From positions 1 through 64,000 of the forward strand of contig JAUVXU010000001.1 in assembly GCA_030603445.1 (NCBI GenBank): 64,000 bases of DNA, written 5' to 3'. Shown in pieces: positions 43,403-53,091 of the stretch (within the stretch, counting starts at the first letter, position 1; each line of letters begins with the position of its first letter). This DNA comes from Methanomicrobia archaeon (GTDB lineage: Archaea > Methanobacteriota_B > Thermococci > Methanofastidiosales > NM3). The position numbers and the translations under genes were made by a program. A model generated the notes under the pieces. The model was given only the letters and a program-made list of their open reading frames with translations. It made no database searches and had not been told where the DNA came from.

Positions 43403-44974
43403 ATGCATATTATTGAGGGAAATATTATCGATGTGATAAATGAAGAAATATATCCTGGGGTAGTACATTTTAATGATAAAATATACAAGATAGTGCAAAA
43501 CGATAAGAGTTACGATAAATATATTGTTCCTGGTTATATTGATGCGCATATCCATATAGAAAGCACTATGCTTCCCCCAAGCTCATTCTCATGGGTCGTT
43601 GCCCCCCATGGCACAGTTGCTGTTATCACAGACCCGCATGAAATAGCAAACGTGATGGGAACGTCTGGTGTAGAATATATGGTAGAAGATGCAAAAAACG
43701 CCCTAATTAACATTTATTTTACTGCTCCATCCTGCGTTCCAGCAACGCGTTTTGAGACTTCCGGCGCCACCCTGGATGCAAAGAGCATCTCAGAACTTAT
43801 GAAAAGAAAAGAGTTCGTGGCCTTAGGCGAGATGATGAACTATCCGGGGGTTGTAAACGACGACACCGAATGCCTTGAGAAGATAGCATGCGCTAAAAAA
43901 AATGGCAAGCCGGTAGACGGGCACTGCCCAGGCGTTACTGGGAACATGCTGCGCGCATATGTAAATGCAGGAATATCAACAGACCATGAATCAACGACGC
44001 TTGAAGAGGCCATGGAAAAATCATCTATAGGCATGAAGATCCTTGTAAGGGAGGGTTCTAGCGCACATAATCTTGAAGCACTTGCCGGCCTAAAAGACGC
44101 TTTTGCATTTTGCACGGACGATAAGCATGTTTTTGACCTGCTTTCTGCAGGCCATATGGATGCGATTCTTGCAAAAGCCGTGTCGTTTGGCATTGACCCG
44201 CTTCGCGCCCTGAAAATGGCAACTTTTAATCCGGCATCACACTATAACATAGAGGGGGGCGCTATTAAAGAAAACGCGCCTGCAACGATGCTTGTGCTAA
44301 AAGACCTATCCTCTTTTATGCCAGAACGAGTATACATCCGCGGAAATATCGTGGCAAAGGACGGTGTAGCCCTCCAAATACCTAAAAAGCGGCCACAGCC
44401 GCTTACCCGCATGTCGGCTTCTTCCATATCCGCAAGCGATATCAAGGTGCGCGGAAAAGATGCATCACATATCATAGGCGCCCATAATAGCGAGCTTTTG
44501 ACAGATCACCTAACAACTGCTTCAGAAGGTGGCAAATACCAAAAAATAGTCGTTGTTAACAGGTATGGGGGAGGACACGTGGCTGCAGGCCACATTAAGG
44601 GTATGAATATGAAGAATTGTGCTATTGCACAGACCATAGCACATGATTCCCACAACATTATTGCAACGGGTTCAAGTGACGAATTGATAGTTAGTGCAAT
44701 AAATGAAGTGATAAAATTAGGCGGAGGAATTGTTGCGTGCTCCCCTAATAAAAGAAAGATTGTGCCCCTGGACATAGCCGGCCTCATGAGCACAAAAGAC
44801 CCTGCTGTGGTTTCACAAGAGATGGAAGACCTTATGATATTTATTAAAAGACACGGCACAAAGATGCAAAATATCGTAACGACGCTTTCATTTATGGCGC
44901 TTCTTGTAATACCCCATCTAAAGATCTCTGATCTGGGGCTTTTTGATGTAGATAGCTTCTCTTTTATAGGATAA
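43403..44974 (+). CDS. ade: Adenine deaminase
   Basis: 523 residues, full-length. Metal-binding IDAHIHIEST at the N-terminus, HGTVAVITDPHEIANV, the substrate-side VDGHCPG and DHESTTLEEA, CTDDKH, and C-terminal ADE-specific domain with NRYGGGHVAAGHIKG and SHNIIATG. It converts adenine to hypoxanthine for purine salvage, using a binuclear metal centre. ATG has AAGGAGACTCTGAA upstream. Confidence 0.96.
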   Translation: MHIIEGNIIDVINEEIYPGVVHFNDKIYKIVQNDKSYDKYIVPGYIDAHIHIESTMLPPSSFSWVVAPHGTVAVITDPHEIANVMGTSGVEYMVEDAKNALINIYFTAPSCVPATRFETSGATLDAKSISELMKRKEFVALGEMMNYPGVVNDDTECLEKIACAKKNGKPVDGHCPGVTGNMLRAYVNAGISTDHESTTLEEAMEKSSIGMKILVREGSSAHNLEALAGLKDAFAFCTDDKHVFDLLSAGHMDAILAKAVSFGIDPLRALKMATFNPASHYNIEGGAIKENAPATMLVLKDLSSFMPERVYIRGNIVAKDGVALQIPKKRPQPLTRMSASSISASDIKVRGKDASHIIGAHNSELLTDHLTTASEGGKYQKIVVVNRYGGGHVAAGHIKGMNMKNCAIAQTIAHDSHNIIATGSSDELIVSAINEVIKLGGGIVACSPNKRKIVPLDIAGLMSTKDPAVVSQEMEDLMIFIKRHGTKMQNIVTTLSFMALLVIPHLKISDLGLFDVDSFSFIG

Positions 44975-45017
44975 ATAATATATATTATATCCCACCATAT
45001 GATGTGGGGGTCGGCAC

Positions 45018-46529
45018 GTGCATTCTTTTCTTAATAATCTTGGAATAAAAAAGGAAAATTTAGGCGGTTGTTATGGTATAGACAACTGGGTGGGATATGG
45101 AGAGACCATTATATCTATTAATCCTGCAACAGGTGAACCTATTGCAAAAATAAGGCTAATTGATGAGGGAGAATATAACAACATAACCAAGAGCGCATGC
45201 TCTACTTTTAAGAAATGGCGCGAGCTTCCTGCACCAAAGCGAGGAGAAATAGTGCGTCAGATAGGAAATGCTCTTCGCAAGAAAAAAGAGGACCTTTCCA
45301 AGCTAGTATCACTTGAAACAGGAAAAATATACACAGAGGGGCAAGGCGAGGTCCAAGAAGCTATTGACATCTCTGATTTTGCTTGTGGTCTTTCCCGCCA
45401 ACTCTATGGAAATACCATGCCAAGCGAGCGCCAATCACACCGGCTATATGAACAGTGGCATCCCTTAGGCAGCGTGGGAATAATTACGGCCTTCAACTTT
45501 CCTGTTGCAGTATGGGGATGGAATGCTCTAATAGCATCGGTATGTGGTGATACCACAATATGGAAACCCTCCTCGAAAGTGCCCCTTTGCGCCATAGCAG
45601 TGCAGCATATAGTAAATGGCGTGCTTGCTGACAATGGATGGGAAACCGGGGTCTTTTGCCTTGCTTGCGGAGATGGAAAAACTGTGGGAAGTTGGATATC
45701 TAAAGACCCGCGCATACCGCTTGTTTCGGCAACTGGATCTGTTTCTATGGGCAAGAAAGTAGCAGAGAATGTTGCCAAGCGTTTGGGAAAAACCATCCTT
45801 GAGCTTGGGGGAAACAATGCAGTTATTGTAAGCGAACATGCAAATATGGACCTGACACTCCCCGCCATACTCTTTGGCGCCATTGGGACGGCAGGCCAAA
45901 GATGCACATCTTTACGAAGGGTGCTGGTGCATTCATCCCGCAAAGATGACCTCATAACGCGCCTCATAAAAGCATATTCATCAGTAGAGATAGGAGATCC
46001 ACTTGACCCGGATGTTCGTATGGGCCCACTAATTGACGGTCGCGCAGTATCTGATATGATGATGGCGCTAGCCTCAGTTGAGGAACAGGGAGGTGCCATC
46101 ATCTATGGAGGCAAGAGGCTGCGCGGAAATTTTGTAGAACCAGCAATAGTAGAGGTACCGGGAAATGTCCCAATCGTTTCCAAGGAGACTTTCGCACCCA
46201 TTCTTTACATTATAGAGTACAGCGATTTTGATGAAGCAGTGCAACTCCAAAACGAGGTGCCTCAGGGGCTTTCAAGCGCAGCATTCACAACTAACTTAAC
46301 AGAAGCAGAATATTTCCTATCATGCAGTGGATCGGACTGCGGGATAGCAAACATCAATGTTAGCACCAGCGGTGCTGAGATAGGCGGGGCGTTTGGCGGA
46401 GAAAAAGAAACAGGAGGGGGCAGGGAAGCTGGTTCTGATGCCTGGAAAGCCTATATGCGGCGCCAGACCGTGACTATTAATTGGGGGAACAAAATGCCTC
46501 TCTCACAAGGGATCGACTTTTCTAAATAG
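45018..46529 (+). CDS. ALDH7-type aldehyde dehydrogenase
   Basis: 503 residues. Markers of the antiquitin/alpha-aminoadipic semialdehyde dehydrogenase group: HPLGSVGIITAFNFPVAVWG, VSATGSVSMGKKV, catalytic Glu in LELGGNNAVIV, Cys in GTAGQRCTSLRR, and the C-terminal GGAFGGEKETGGGREAGSD. NAD(P)-linked oxidation of a semialdehyde or betaine-like aldehyde is likely; the real substrate is unknown. GTG start after GGGGGTCGGCAC. Its end overlaps the convergent small membrane gene by about 26 bases. Confidence 0.9.
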   Translation: MHSFLNNLGIKKENLGGCYGIDNWVGYGETIISINPATGEPIAKIRLIDEGEYNNITKSACSTFKKWRELPAPKRGEIVRQIGNALRKKKEDLSKLVSLETGKIYTEGQGEVQEAIDISDFACGLSRQLYGNTMPSERQSHRLYEQWHPLGSVGIITAFNFPVAVWGWNALIASVCGDTTIWKPSSKVPLCAIAVQHIVNGVLADNGWETGVFCLACGDGKTVGSWISKDPRIPLVSATGSVSMGKKVAENVAKRLGKTILELGGNNAVIVSEHANMDLTLPAILFGAIGTAGQRCTSLRRVLVHSSRKDDLITRLIKAYSSVEIGDPLDPDVRMGPLIDGRAVSDMMMALASVEEQGGAIIYGGKRLRGNFVEPAIVEVPGNVPIVSKETFAPILYIIEYSDFDEAVQLQNEVPQGLSSAAFTTNLTEAEYFLSCSGSDCGIANINVSTSGAEIGGAFGGEKETGGGREAGSDAWKAYMRRQTVTINWGNKMPLSQGIDFSK

Positions 46530-46736
46530 GAAAATACTGTCCTTTTTCACCTTCGTCTTCTCCCATACCTCCACAATTCCCATAAGAGATGCCATTAGAA
46601 AGAAAATGGCTGGCCAGGTGCCATGTATAAGCCACCACACAAGATACCCCGATATGACAACAAGTGCTACAACCAAGGGAATAGCAACATATAATGGAAG
46701 ATATAATACTTTAATTTCTAACGAATGTATACGCAT
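46503..46736 (-). CDS. Small two-helix membrane protein
   Basis: 77 residues with two hydrophobic segments (YLPLYVAIPLVVALVVISGYLVWWLI; AIFFLMASLMGIVEVW) joined by a short loop, and a basic C-terminal tail. Its 3' end runs about 26 bases into the ALDH gene on the other strand. No family recognised. Confidence 0.5.
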   Translation of the reverse strand: MRIHSLEIKVLYLPLYVAIPLVVALVVISGYLVWWLIHGTWPAIFFLMASLMGIVEVWEKTKVKKDSIFLFRKVDPL

Positions 46737-46813
46737 ATTTCCCTCTTGTTAGGTCAACTTATTAAGTTTATTGTGGGTAGAAACGATAAGTTAAAAGAGC
46801 GAATGAAATAAAA

Positions 46814-46951
46814 TCATTCTGGTTCAAGGTCCAGCAATAATATAAGGAGTGCTAGTATAACTGCAACTAGTGCCAAGATCCCCCTATCGTAGACATAGAG
46901 GATAAGGGCCGCAATAATAAACAGTATGGTGGATCTCGAGCCTACCTTCAT
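46814..46951 (-). CDS. 45-residue membrane microprotein
   Basis: Reads MKVGSRSTILFIIAALILY, VYDRGILALVAVILALLILL, then LDLEPE. Two hydrophobic helices and an acidic tail. An in-frame ATG six codons upstream (46969) is an alternative. Same strand and style as the 77-residue neighbour, so perhaps one operon. Confidence 0.45.
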   Translation of the reverse strand: MKVGSRSTILFIIAALILYVYDRGILALVAVILALLILLLDLEPE

Positions 46952-47049
46952 GCCTGTATAAACCCACATACATTAAAAAAAGTATTGGTGGGTAAAGCAA
47001 TAGAAAAAATTTTAAATGGAAGAAATGTTCTAAACTACTAAATAGCAAT

Positions 47050-47136
47050 GTCAGGGTGGCCCAGCCTGGTACGGCGCCGGCCTGCTAAGCCGGTTCTTGA
47101 AAGAGATCCGGGGTTCAAATCCCCGCCCTGACGCCA
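47050..47136 (+). tRNA. tRNA-Ser(GCT)
   Basis: Acceptor stem GTCAGGG/CCCTGAC, discriminator G at 47133 with CCA encoded at 47134-47136. Anticodon stem CCGGC-CTGCTAA-GCCGG gives anticodon GCT (reads AGC/AGU). A long variable arm (TCTT-GA-AAGA) and T arm CGGGG-TTCAAAT-CCCCG fit a class II serine tRNA. AAATTTTAAATGG upstream (about 47007) may be its TATA box. No intron is visible. Confidence 0.95.
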
Positions 47137-47393
47137 AATCTATTCTTGTTATGTTGCCCATACATTATTTGATGGATTTACGCATTTTTCCCCATATATT
47201 ACGAAACCAAACACTTCATCCAATACTTAGTTTGCAGTGGAAACGAAGGGGTATGAAATGATACTCTTCATTCCAATGAGCAGCTTCTTTTCCATGACAT
47301 TATATGATATATTTATGCATAAAATGCCATATCCAATTCGTGCCGTGAAAAACAAGGGATTAAATATAAATAATACCCTATAAAACTAAATCT
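47137..47393. other. Intergenic region after tRNA-Ser
   Basis: AT-rich, no gene seen. A T-rich tract soon after the CCA can end the tRNA transcript. Confidence 0.4.
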
Positions 47394-47540
47394 ATGGAAC
47401 ATGAAAAATTATTTATGGGGTGTGTTGCAGGCGGTATTATTTTAGGAATAATACCCTTTGGTTTTGAGTACAAGGCAATTGCCGTAGGTGTAGCAATAGG
47501 TTTGATTTTCTTTATGCAGATGAGAAATTATATTGACTGA
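47394..47540 (+). CDS. 48-residue membrane microprotein
   Basis: MEHEKLFMGCVAGGIILGII then PFGFEYKAIAVGVAIGLIFF and a short basic end. Two hydrophobic helices with a Gly-rich GGIILGIIP turn. Ends 21 bases before the convergent orphan gene. No clear ribosome site upstream; perhaps leaderless. Plausible but unproven. Confidence 0.45.
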   Translation: MEHEKLFMGCVAGGIILGIIPFGFEYKAIAVGVAIGLIFFMQMRNYID

Positions 47541-47560
47541 AAAATTCTCCGATAGGTTGC

Positions 47561-48094
47561 CTATCTATCTGGAGGTCTTTTTCTTAGATATTTATTAAGC
47601 TCGCATCGCAGGTAGCTACGAGAAAACATCTCAAGCCCAAACTGGCTGTTTTGGGCCTCAAGTGGTGCCTCGAAACGAATAGAGTCTTTGTCAATTATAT
47701 GTATACTGCCACCTTTTCCAATAGCAATGTTTAGTGGCCATTTCCCCATAAAGATACCATATCCAATTCCCCTTGACCGGAGTTCTTCTAATGTCGTATC
47801 AATTAATATGTTATTAGTAAGCGGAGTTATTATTACTATTCCCTTAGTGATACTGCTAGTTGGGTCAACGCAGCTTAAAAACTGCTCCAATTGCTCTTTA
47901 CACTGTGCATTATAATCTATGTGCGTAAGATACTGTGCTTCTTTTGTTTCAATATATAACGAAAGGCAGGAAATGATGCTCGTTGTTTCTAGAAATTCTT
48001 CATCAGATGCTCTTTTACAAATGCAAGAGCGCTGAAATATCTTCTTCACATTCTCGGGCTCACGTATTAAAGTTACCAAGTAAATTACTCCCAT
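47561..48094 (-). CDS. Unrecognised protein, 177 residues
   Basis: Begins MGVIYLVTLIREPENVKKIF. It contains several Cys (CICKRAS; ISCLSLY; LRCELNKYL), a mid-protein motif SRGIGYGIFMGKWPLNIAIGKGG, and a basic C-terminus (RKRPPDR). No transmembrane segment or known domain. It overlaps the upstream gene by 10 bases, forming a two-gene operon with it; its function may be shared. Confidence 0.6.
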   Translation of the reverse strand: MGVIYLVTLIREPENVKKIFQRSCICKRASDEEFLETTSIISCLSLYIETKEAQYLTHIDYNAQCKEQLEQFLSCVDPTSSITKGIVIITPLTNNILIDTTLEELRSRGIGYGIFMGKWPLNIAIGKGGSIHIIDKDSIRFEAPLEAQNSQFGLEMFSRSYLRCELNKYLRKRPPDR

Positions 48095-48372
48095 CGCTTT
48101 TTGTTGTAGTAGGTTTTCTTGTAGGCAACGATAAAAGATCGGCCGTCAATATCTTCGTTTGCTACCACATAATCCATTGTAAACGAGTCTTCCTCTTCGC
48201 CCCGAACTGTTAGAACACTGTCTTTTGATTCTACAATAGGAAATCCGTTTTTATGAAAATATTCCCTCAATAATGGCTCTTTATCAGCTGGCACTCTAAG
48301 CGCCACCGTACCTGTGCATGAGGAATAAAGCTCCTCAATGTCTTTTGTGTTTGCCAATAGGCGCCATGTCAT
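48085..48372 (-). CDS. Unrecognised small protein, 95 residues
   Basis: Starting at ATG 48372 (AGGCGA ten bases upstream; an earlier ATG is at 48396), reads MTWRLLANTKDIEELYSS and ends KKTYYNKKRWE. Alternating strands and helices (VALRVPADKEPLLREYFHKNG; DSVLTVRGEEEDSFTMDYVV) suggest a small alpha/beta fold. Partner of the 177-residue gene downstream with overlapping reading frames. No family recognised. Confidence 0.55.
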   Translation of the reverse strand: MTWRLLANTKDIEELYSSCTGTVALRVPADKEPLLREYFHKNGFPIVESKDSVLTVRGEEEDSFTMDYVVANEDIDGRSFIVAYKKTYYNKKRWE

Positions 48373-48504
48373 GTCGCAACTTTCGCCTAACATCAAAACA
48401 AATCATGTTTGATAAATAAAAATCTAATGCGATAGAAGGCATTTGTTATATCTGCCGGTCTTGATCCTTTCATTATTTATGATAAGAAATAATAACTTTC
48501 TAGC

Positions 48505-49704
48505 TTAGCTGCCCCTACACAAACTCGCACAAAAAGCCACAGCTAACGTTTTTAAATTAACTGGGCGCTTTCTAACTGGCCTAACTTCCTCCTCGTTCTC
48601 AATTATCGTTGCAAGAAGATACCAATTTGAGAACACAATACGCCCCCCTAAATAATCCTTTGTCAAAGAATATCCTGGTGTTCCAAATCCAATGTTTTTT
48701 ACCATTGCCCCAGCAAGAATAAATGAGAATTCTCCAAGATATGTCTTGTAAGGTTCGCTGAAATATTCTTTCTCATCTGTCTTTTTGCCTATCTGAAGAA
48801 AATCATAACGATTGTCCTTGCCCAACGGCGCCTTGTAGATGTTTGCATCATCTACCCATATGTCATAAACGGCGCCCGTGTGATTCTGCATTCCTAAAAG
48901 CCACCCCCATGCATCCTCTAGTGCGTTGCCGTAACGTGTGCCAGCAGATATTTTGTACGCCATCCAAAGCCCCATCATTGTCATTGTCACGTAATGGACC
49001 GACCTATCCCATCTGGTCGGAATCCTAAGGGCATATCCGTCATGCCAGGACCCATCCATTAACTGCATGTCATACAGCGCGTCTGCAAGCTTTATGCAGT
49101 ATCCATAATAGGGGTCTTTTGCAACGCCATAATAAGTTAGTGCACCTATTCCAAGGCCCACGATTCCCAAATCATTAGGGCTTGTCCAATAGTATGAAGT
49201 GAGGGATGATGTATTAAAACCCCCGTTGTGCTGGTTCAAACAACGGGTATCGTTGCATTCTGCAGGATATGTTTTCTCCCATCTGTCCATCTCCATTATT
49301 AGAAAATCACCGCATCTAATTGCGGCCTCTGCATAAGTGGTGTTGCCTGTATACCAATATGCTGCAGAAAGCACCCATGCACCAAGTCCTGTAATAAGCT
49401 TGGAATTTACATTTTCCTTATCCAAATACCTCTTTACCTCGCCATTCTTATCTGTCCTTAGAAGGATTGCATCAGCGCATTGCAAGGCCTTTTGCTGTAC
49501 AGAATAACTAGGCTCATTCATGTCCAGATACATTAAGAAAATAAACCTATAACAAATGTTTATCCCGTCCTCCTCAGCTACAGGATCCCATATAGATAGT
49601 GTGCGCTCATAAATGGATGTTGCCTCTGTAGTTGATGCCACAACAGGGGGGCAGAAACCAACTATCAACATTGCCAAAAGAAAAGTCGTTACGTATCGGC
49701 GCAT
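48505..49704 (-). CDS. Secreted alpha/alpha-toroid protein (glycosidase-like fold)
   Basis: 399 residues. Signal peptide (RRYVTTFLLAMLIVGFCPPVVAS). The rest is a string of helical hairpins containing W, Y and G-rich stretches (LITGLGAWVLSAAYWYTGNTTYAEAAIRCGDFLI; DALYDMQLMDGSWHDG; WGWLLGMQNHTGAVYD), a pattern of six-hairpin or terpenoid-cyclase-like toroids found in secreted glycoside hydrolases and lyases. Active-site residues could not be assigned. Cys near the C-terminus (FCASLCRGS). Probably an exported carbohydrate-active or binding protein. Confidence 0.6.
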   Translation of the reverse strand: MRRYVTTFLLAMLIVGFCPPVVASTTEATSIYERTLSIWDPVAEEDGINICYRFIFLMYLDMNEPSYSVQQKALQCADAILLRTDKNGEVKRYLDKENVNSKLITGLGAWVLSAAYWYTGNTTYAEAAIRCGDFLIMEMDRWEKTYPAECNDTRCLNQHNGGFNTSSLTSYYWTSPNDLGIVGLGIGALTYYGVAKDPYYGYCIKLADALYDMQLMDGSWHDGYALRIPTRWDRSVHYVTMTMMGLWMAYKISAGTRYGNALEDAWGWLLGMQNHTGAVYDIWVDDANIYKAPLGKDNRYDFLQIGKKTDEKEYFSEPYKTYLGEFSFILAGAMVKNIGFGTPGYSLTKDYLGGRIVFSNWYLLATIIENEEEVRPVRKRPVNLKTLAVAFCASLCRGS

Positions 49705-49894
49705 TGCAAATAATTACAAGAGAATAATATAAAACTATTTAGCATATGAAACGAATCATCAAAAACTATATTCTAGGAATCCCAAATTATCGAAAAAATT
49801 GGCAAGGGAAAAAAGGATGTATACGCCGGCAAAATAACCGCAATAATACTTTATAATACATAATTTTCTCTAAAACCCTTAGTAAATATCGTAA

Positions 49895-49908
49895 GATTTA
49901 TAAATAAG
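49895..49908 (+). promoter_or_regulatory. TATA box upstream of EF-1A
   Basis: GATTTATAAATAAG matches the archaeal TATA box and would place transcription start about 49925, ahead of a short frame (49940) and EF-1A. The rest of 49705-50056 has no gene. Confidence 0.5.
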
Positions 49909-49939
49909 ATATTTTCTACATCTATAATGCGATGCTGAT

Positions 49940-50038
49940 ATGAACCCATCCATAAAAGGATTAAATAATCGTTGGCATCAAAAAATGGCAGAAAAATTTA
50001 AAAAGCATACGCTTAGATGTGATGCTAATTCAATTTAA
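49940..50038 (+). CDS. Short leader frame before EF-1A (32 residues)
   Basis: MNPSIKGLNNRWHQKMA followed by EKFKKHTLRCDANSI; it lies just after the predicted transcription start and ends 18 bases before the EF-1A ATG (GGAGGA between). Could be a regulatory upstream peptide or chance; no homology is claimed. Confidence 0.3.
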   Translation: MNPSIKGLNNRWHQKMAEKFKKHTLRCDANSI

Positions 50039-50056
50039 AGATTGGAGGACTAACCA

Positions 50057-51355
50057 ATGGCAAAAGAAAAACCACACTTAAATGTAGCATTTATTGGTCA
50101 CGTTGACCACGGAAAGTCTACAACTGTCGGACAGTTGCTGGTCCAACATGGTGACATTAGGGAAAATATAATCAAAAAGTTCGAGGATATGGGCGAGAAA
50201 GGTAAGACCTTTAAATTCGCATGGGTAATGGACAACCTCAAAGAAGAGCGTGAGCGGGGCGTGACAATCGACTTGGCTCATAAGAAGTTCGAGACAGATT
50301 CAAAGTACATCACGATCGTGGACTGTCCAGGACACCGTGACTTCGTCAAGAATATGATCACTGGCGCCTCACAAGCTGATGCAGCCGTTCTTGTCGTTGA
50401 CGCAAAAGACGGTGTAATGCCGCAGACGAAGGAACACGTCTTCTTGGCCAGAACGCTTGGTATCAAGCAACTCGCAGTTGCTGTAAACAAAATGGATGTA
50501 GTTGGCTACAAAGAAGAGAGGTATAACGAGATAAAGGATTCTGTTTCAAAATTAATACGTGTTGTAGGCTTCAAGCCCGATGAGACACTATTTATTCCTA
50601 TCTCCGCATTCGAAGGGGACAATGTAACTAAATCTTCAGATAATCTATCCTGGTATAAGGGCAAGACTCTTCTTGATACCATAGACTCTTTCAAAGAGCC
50701 TTCAAAACCAGTTAACAAGCCCCTTAGGCTTCCGGTGCAGGATGTATTTACTATAACCGGCGTAGGGACCGTCCCTGTTGGCAGAGTGGAAACAGGCATA
50801 ATGAAAATAGGGGACAAAGTGATTTTTGAACCCGCATCAAACATCCTTGGTAAACCAGTAACTGGTGAAGTAAAGACTGTTGAGATGCATCATGTTACCT
50901 TAAAGCAAGCAGAGCCTGGGGACAACATAGGATTTAACGTACGAGGCGTCGGAAAGAAGGACATCAGGAGAGGCGATGTTTTAGGACACGTTTCCAAACC
51001 ACCAACGGTCGTAACACCAAAGGACACATTCAGGGCGCAGATAGCCGTTCTCACCCACCCAACAGCCATCACCGCAGGATACACCCCGGTGTTCCATGCA
51101 TATACTGCACAAGTAGCCTGCACATTCGAGGCACTTGTCGCAAAACTCGATAAGAAAACAGGCGGTATAGCTGAAGAGAATCCAAAATTCTTGAAGTCTG
51201 GCGACGCCGCAATCGTTGAGATAAGGCCAACAAAGCCAATGGTGATTGAGAACTACAAGGAACTCCCAGAAATGGGTCGATTTGCTATACGTGATATGGG
51301 TACAACAGTTGCTGCAGGTATGTGCATCGCTATTCACAAGGGTGGCAAGTACTAA
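50057..51355 (+). CDS. tuf: Translation elongation factor EF-1A
   Basis: 432 residues. G1 [26 protein letters not shown] and the SAFEGDNV region; domains 2 and 3 follow ([39 protein letters not shown]-terminal [18 protein letters not shown]). Delivers aminoacyl-tRNA to the ribosome. ATG follows AGATTGGAGGACTAACCA. Followed by S10, the usual archaeal order. Confidence 0.98.
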   Translation: MAKEKPHLNVAFIGHVDHGKSTTVGQLLVQHGDIRENIIKKFEDMGEKGKTFKFAWVMDNLKEERERGVTIDLAHKKFETDSKYITIVDCPGHRDFVKNMITGASQADAAVLVVDAKDGVMPQTKEHVFLARTLGIKQLAVAVNKMDVVGYKEERYNEIKDSVSKLIRVVGFKPDETLFIPISAFEGDNVTKSSDNLSWYKGKTLLDTIDSFKEPSKPVNKPLRLPVQDVFTITGVGTVPVGRVETGIMKIGDKVIFEPASNILGKPVTGEVKTVEMHHVTLKQAEPGDNIGFNVRGVGKKDIRRGDVLGHVSKPPTVVTPKDTFRAQIAVLTHPTAITAGYTPVFHAYTAQVACTFEALVAKLDKKTGGIAEENPKFLKSGDAAIVEIRPTKPMVIENYKELPEMGRFAIRDMGTTVAAGMCIAIHKGGKY

Positions 51356-51387
51356 ATAAGTAGTATTTAGCCCTGGAGATGATAGCG

Positions 51388-51696
51388 TTGCAACGAGCAC
51401 GTATTAGGCTTGCCAGCACCCATCCTGTAAAACTTGATGATGTTTGTGAACAAGTAAAGAAGATTGCTGAAAGAACCGGCGTTAATATTTCCGGTCCTAT
51501 CCCTCTTCCTACAAAAAAACTCAAAGTGCCAGTACGAAAATCACCAGATGGTGAAGGTACGGCAACATGGGACCGATGGGAAATGAGGATTCACAAACGA
51601 CTCATGGAAGTTGATGCAGAAGAGCGCGCAATGAAGCAGGTCATGAGAGTAAGAGTACCCGATGGCGTCAGCATAGAAATAGAATTGATCTCTTAA
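51388..51696 (+). CDS. rps10: Ribosomal protein S10 (uS10)
   Basis: 102 residues from a TTG start at 51388; the in-frame ATG at 51379 is ruled out because it directly touches GGAG, while TTG lies nine bases after it and gives the standard length [13 protein letters not shown]. Motifs [24 protein letters not shown] and a C-terminal [13 protein letters not shown]. Part of the 30S head; 32 bases after EF-1A. Confidence 0.95.
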   Translation: MQRARIRLASTHPVKLDDVCEQVKKIAERTGVNISGPIPLPTKKLKVPVRKSPDGEGTATWDRWEMRIHKRLMEVDAEERAMKQVMRVRVPDGVSIEIELIS

Positions 51697-51750
51697 ACGT
51701 AATCAATCTCTATTATTTTTCCTTCTTTTTTTAATATTAATTCTATCGCA

Positions 51751-52605
51751 CTAAACATCACTATTTCTAATAAATGACTTTACCTTGGAAATGTCCCAGG
51801 AGTGATCAAGATCTTGAGAAACCGGTGTTTCAAGTATCAGCGGAATATTGGTTAGTAAAGGGTCGTTTAAAAAACGCTTAAATGCCTCATCTCCTATATA
51901 ACCCATGCCAATGTGTTCATGTTCGTCCTTGCGGCTGTCAAATGGATGCTTTGAATCATTGAGGTGAATAACTCCTAGATTCTCAATTCCTATTACCTCA
52001 TCTAGCTTATCGATTGTTGACTCAAGACCTTTTTCAGTGTGAATTGGAAAACCACCGCAAAACGCATGGCATGTGTCAAAGCATATTCCAAGAGACGAAA
52101 AATCCTTATCAGAACCCTCAATAATTGCAGCTAATTCTTCGAATGTGCGCCCTATTGTTGTTCCTTTGCCCGTGGTGTTCTCCAAAAGGAGTTTTGTATC
52201 CTTGGGAACTAATAATTCATTTAGTCCCTGGGAAATACGCTTTAATCCTTCCTCCCTTTCAAAACCCCCTGTATGGGCGCCCGGATGAAAAACAAAATAC
52301 TCTATGCCCAGCATGTGCGCAACATTAAGCTCTTCTTGAAGCGCTTTTAAAGATTTATAGAATATATCATCGTTCTTTGTGCCCAAATTTACAAGGTACA
52401 TTGAATGTACAACGTATGGGGCCTGATCAAATTTTTTGCGCTGCATCCTAAAACTAGATGCCTCTTCGCTAGAAGGGGGGGAAACCTTCCATATGCGCGG
52501 GGATGAGACAAATATCTGGCCAGTATTTCCGCCTATGTCTTGCTGTCTGTAAATAGCATTGCTAACTCCTCCAGCAATTGAAACATGGGCACCTATCCTA
52601 CGCAT
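51751..52605 (-). CDS. nfo: Endonuclease IV (AP endonuclease)
   Basis: 284 residues, TIM barrel. RIGAHVSIAGGVSNAI, HPGAHTGGFEREEGL, LLLENTTGKGTTIG, GICFDTCHAFCGGFPI, HLNDSKHPFDSRKDEHEHIG all carry the trinuclear zinc ligands. Cuts at abasic sites in base excision repair. ATG preceded by GAGGAATAATCC, downstream of an unknown gene by three bases. Confidence 0.96.
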   Translation of the reverse strand: MRRIGAHVSIAGGVSNAIYRQQDIGGNTGQIFVSSPRIWKVSPPSSEEASSFRMQRKKFDQAPYVVHSMYLVNLGTKNDDIFYKSLKALQEELNVAHMLGIEYFVFHPGAHTGGFEREEGLKRISQGLNELLVPKDTKLLLENTTGKGTTIGRTFEELAAIIEGSDKDFSSLGICFDTCHAFCGGFPIHTEKGLESTIDKLDEVIGIENLGVIHLNDSKHPFDSRKDEHEHIGMGYIGDEAFKRFLNDPLLTNIPLILETPVSQDLDHSWDISKVKSFIRNSDV

Positions 52606-52608
52606 GGA

Positions 52609-53091
52609 TTATTCCTCGTTGGGTGAATTTATCATATTTTTTAGGACCTTGTCATAATAATAAATTAAAATCTTGTTAAGCTGCTTATAATCAGATTCGC
52701 TTGTAAAACATAGTGTCATGTCTGGACTGTAAACACTAAAATATAATCGAGTAAGCAGTTCTAGGAGTTCAATATCTTCCAATTTTCTCCATTCCCTGCT
52801 GTTATAAAGATCGCATATATTTATCATAGGTATTGTTAGGTCGTTTTTCGTCCATCCGGTGCATTCGTTGTAATCAAAGGCCAAATGAGTATTTACATAC
52901 AATCGCTCAAATAGCAGAGCAACCTCAACAAGTTTGTCATCCTCATCCTTTTGATAACGATGCCCCCACTCAGACTTGCATACGGATGTTAAAAATTCCA
53001 AAGCATGTTCATCGTTGATAATGCCATTTATAATGAGGCATATTTCATTTGATTTAAATTTCCTGCGTTTGGATTTAATATCTTTACTCAT
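52609..53091 (-). CDS. Unrecognised protein, 160 residues
   Basis: Charged, helical protein (SKDIKSKRRKFKSNEICLII; DKLVEVALLFERLYVNTHLAF; WRKLEDIELLELLTRLYFSVY). Ends three bases before nfo on the same strand, so the two are probably co-transcribed. No motif links it to a known family. Confidence 0.55.
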   Translation of the reverse strand: MSKDIKSKRRKFKSNEICLIINGIINDEHALEFLTSVCKSEWGHRYQKDEDDKLVEVALLFERLYVNTHLAFDYNECTGWTKNDLTIPMINICDLYNSREWRKLEDIELLELLTRLYFSVYSPDMTLCFTSESDYKQLNKILIYYYDKVLKNMINSPNEE

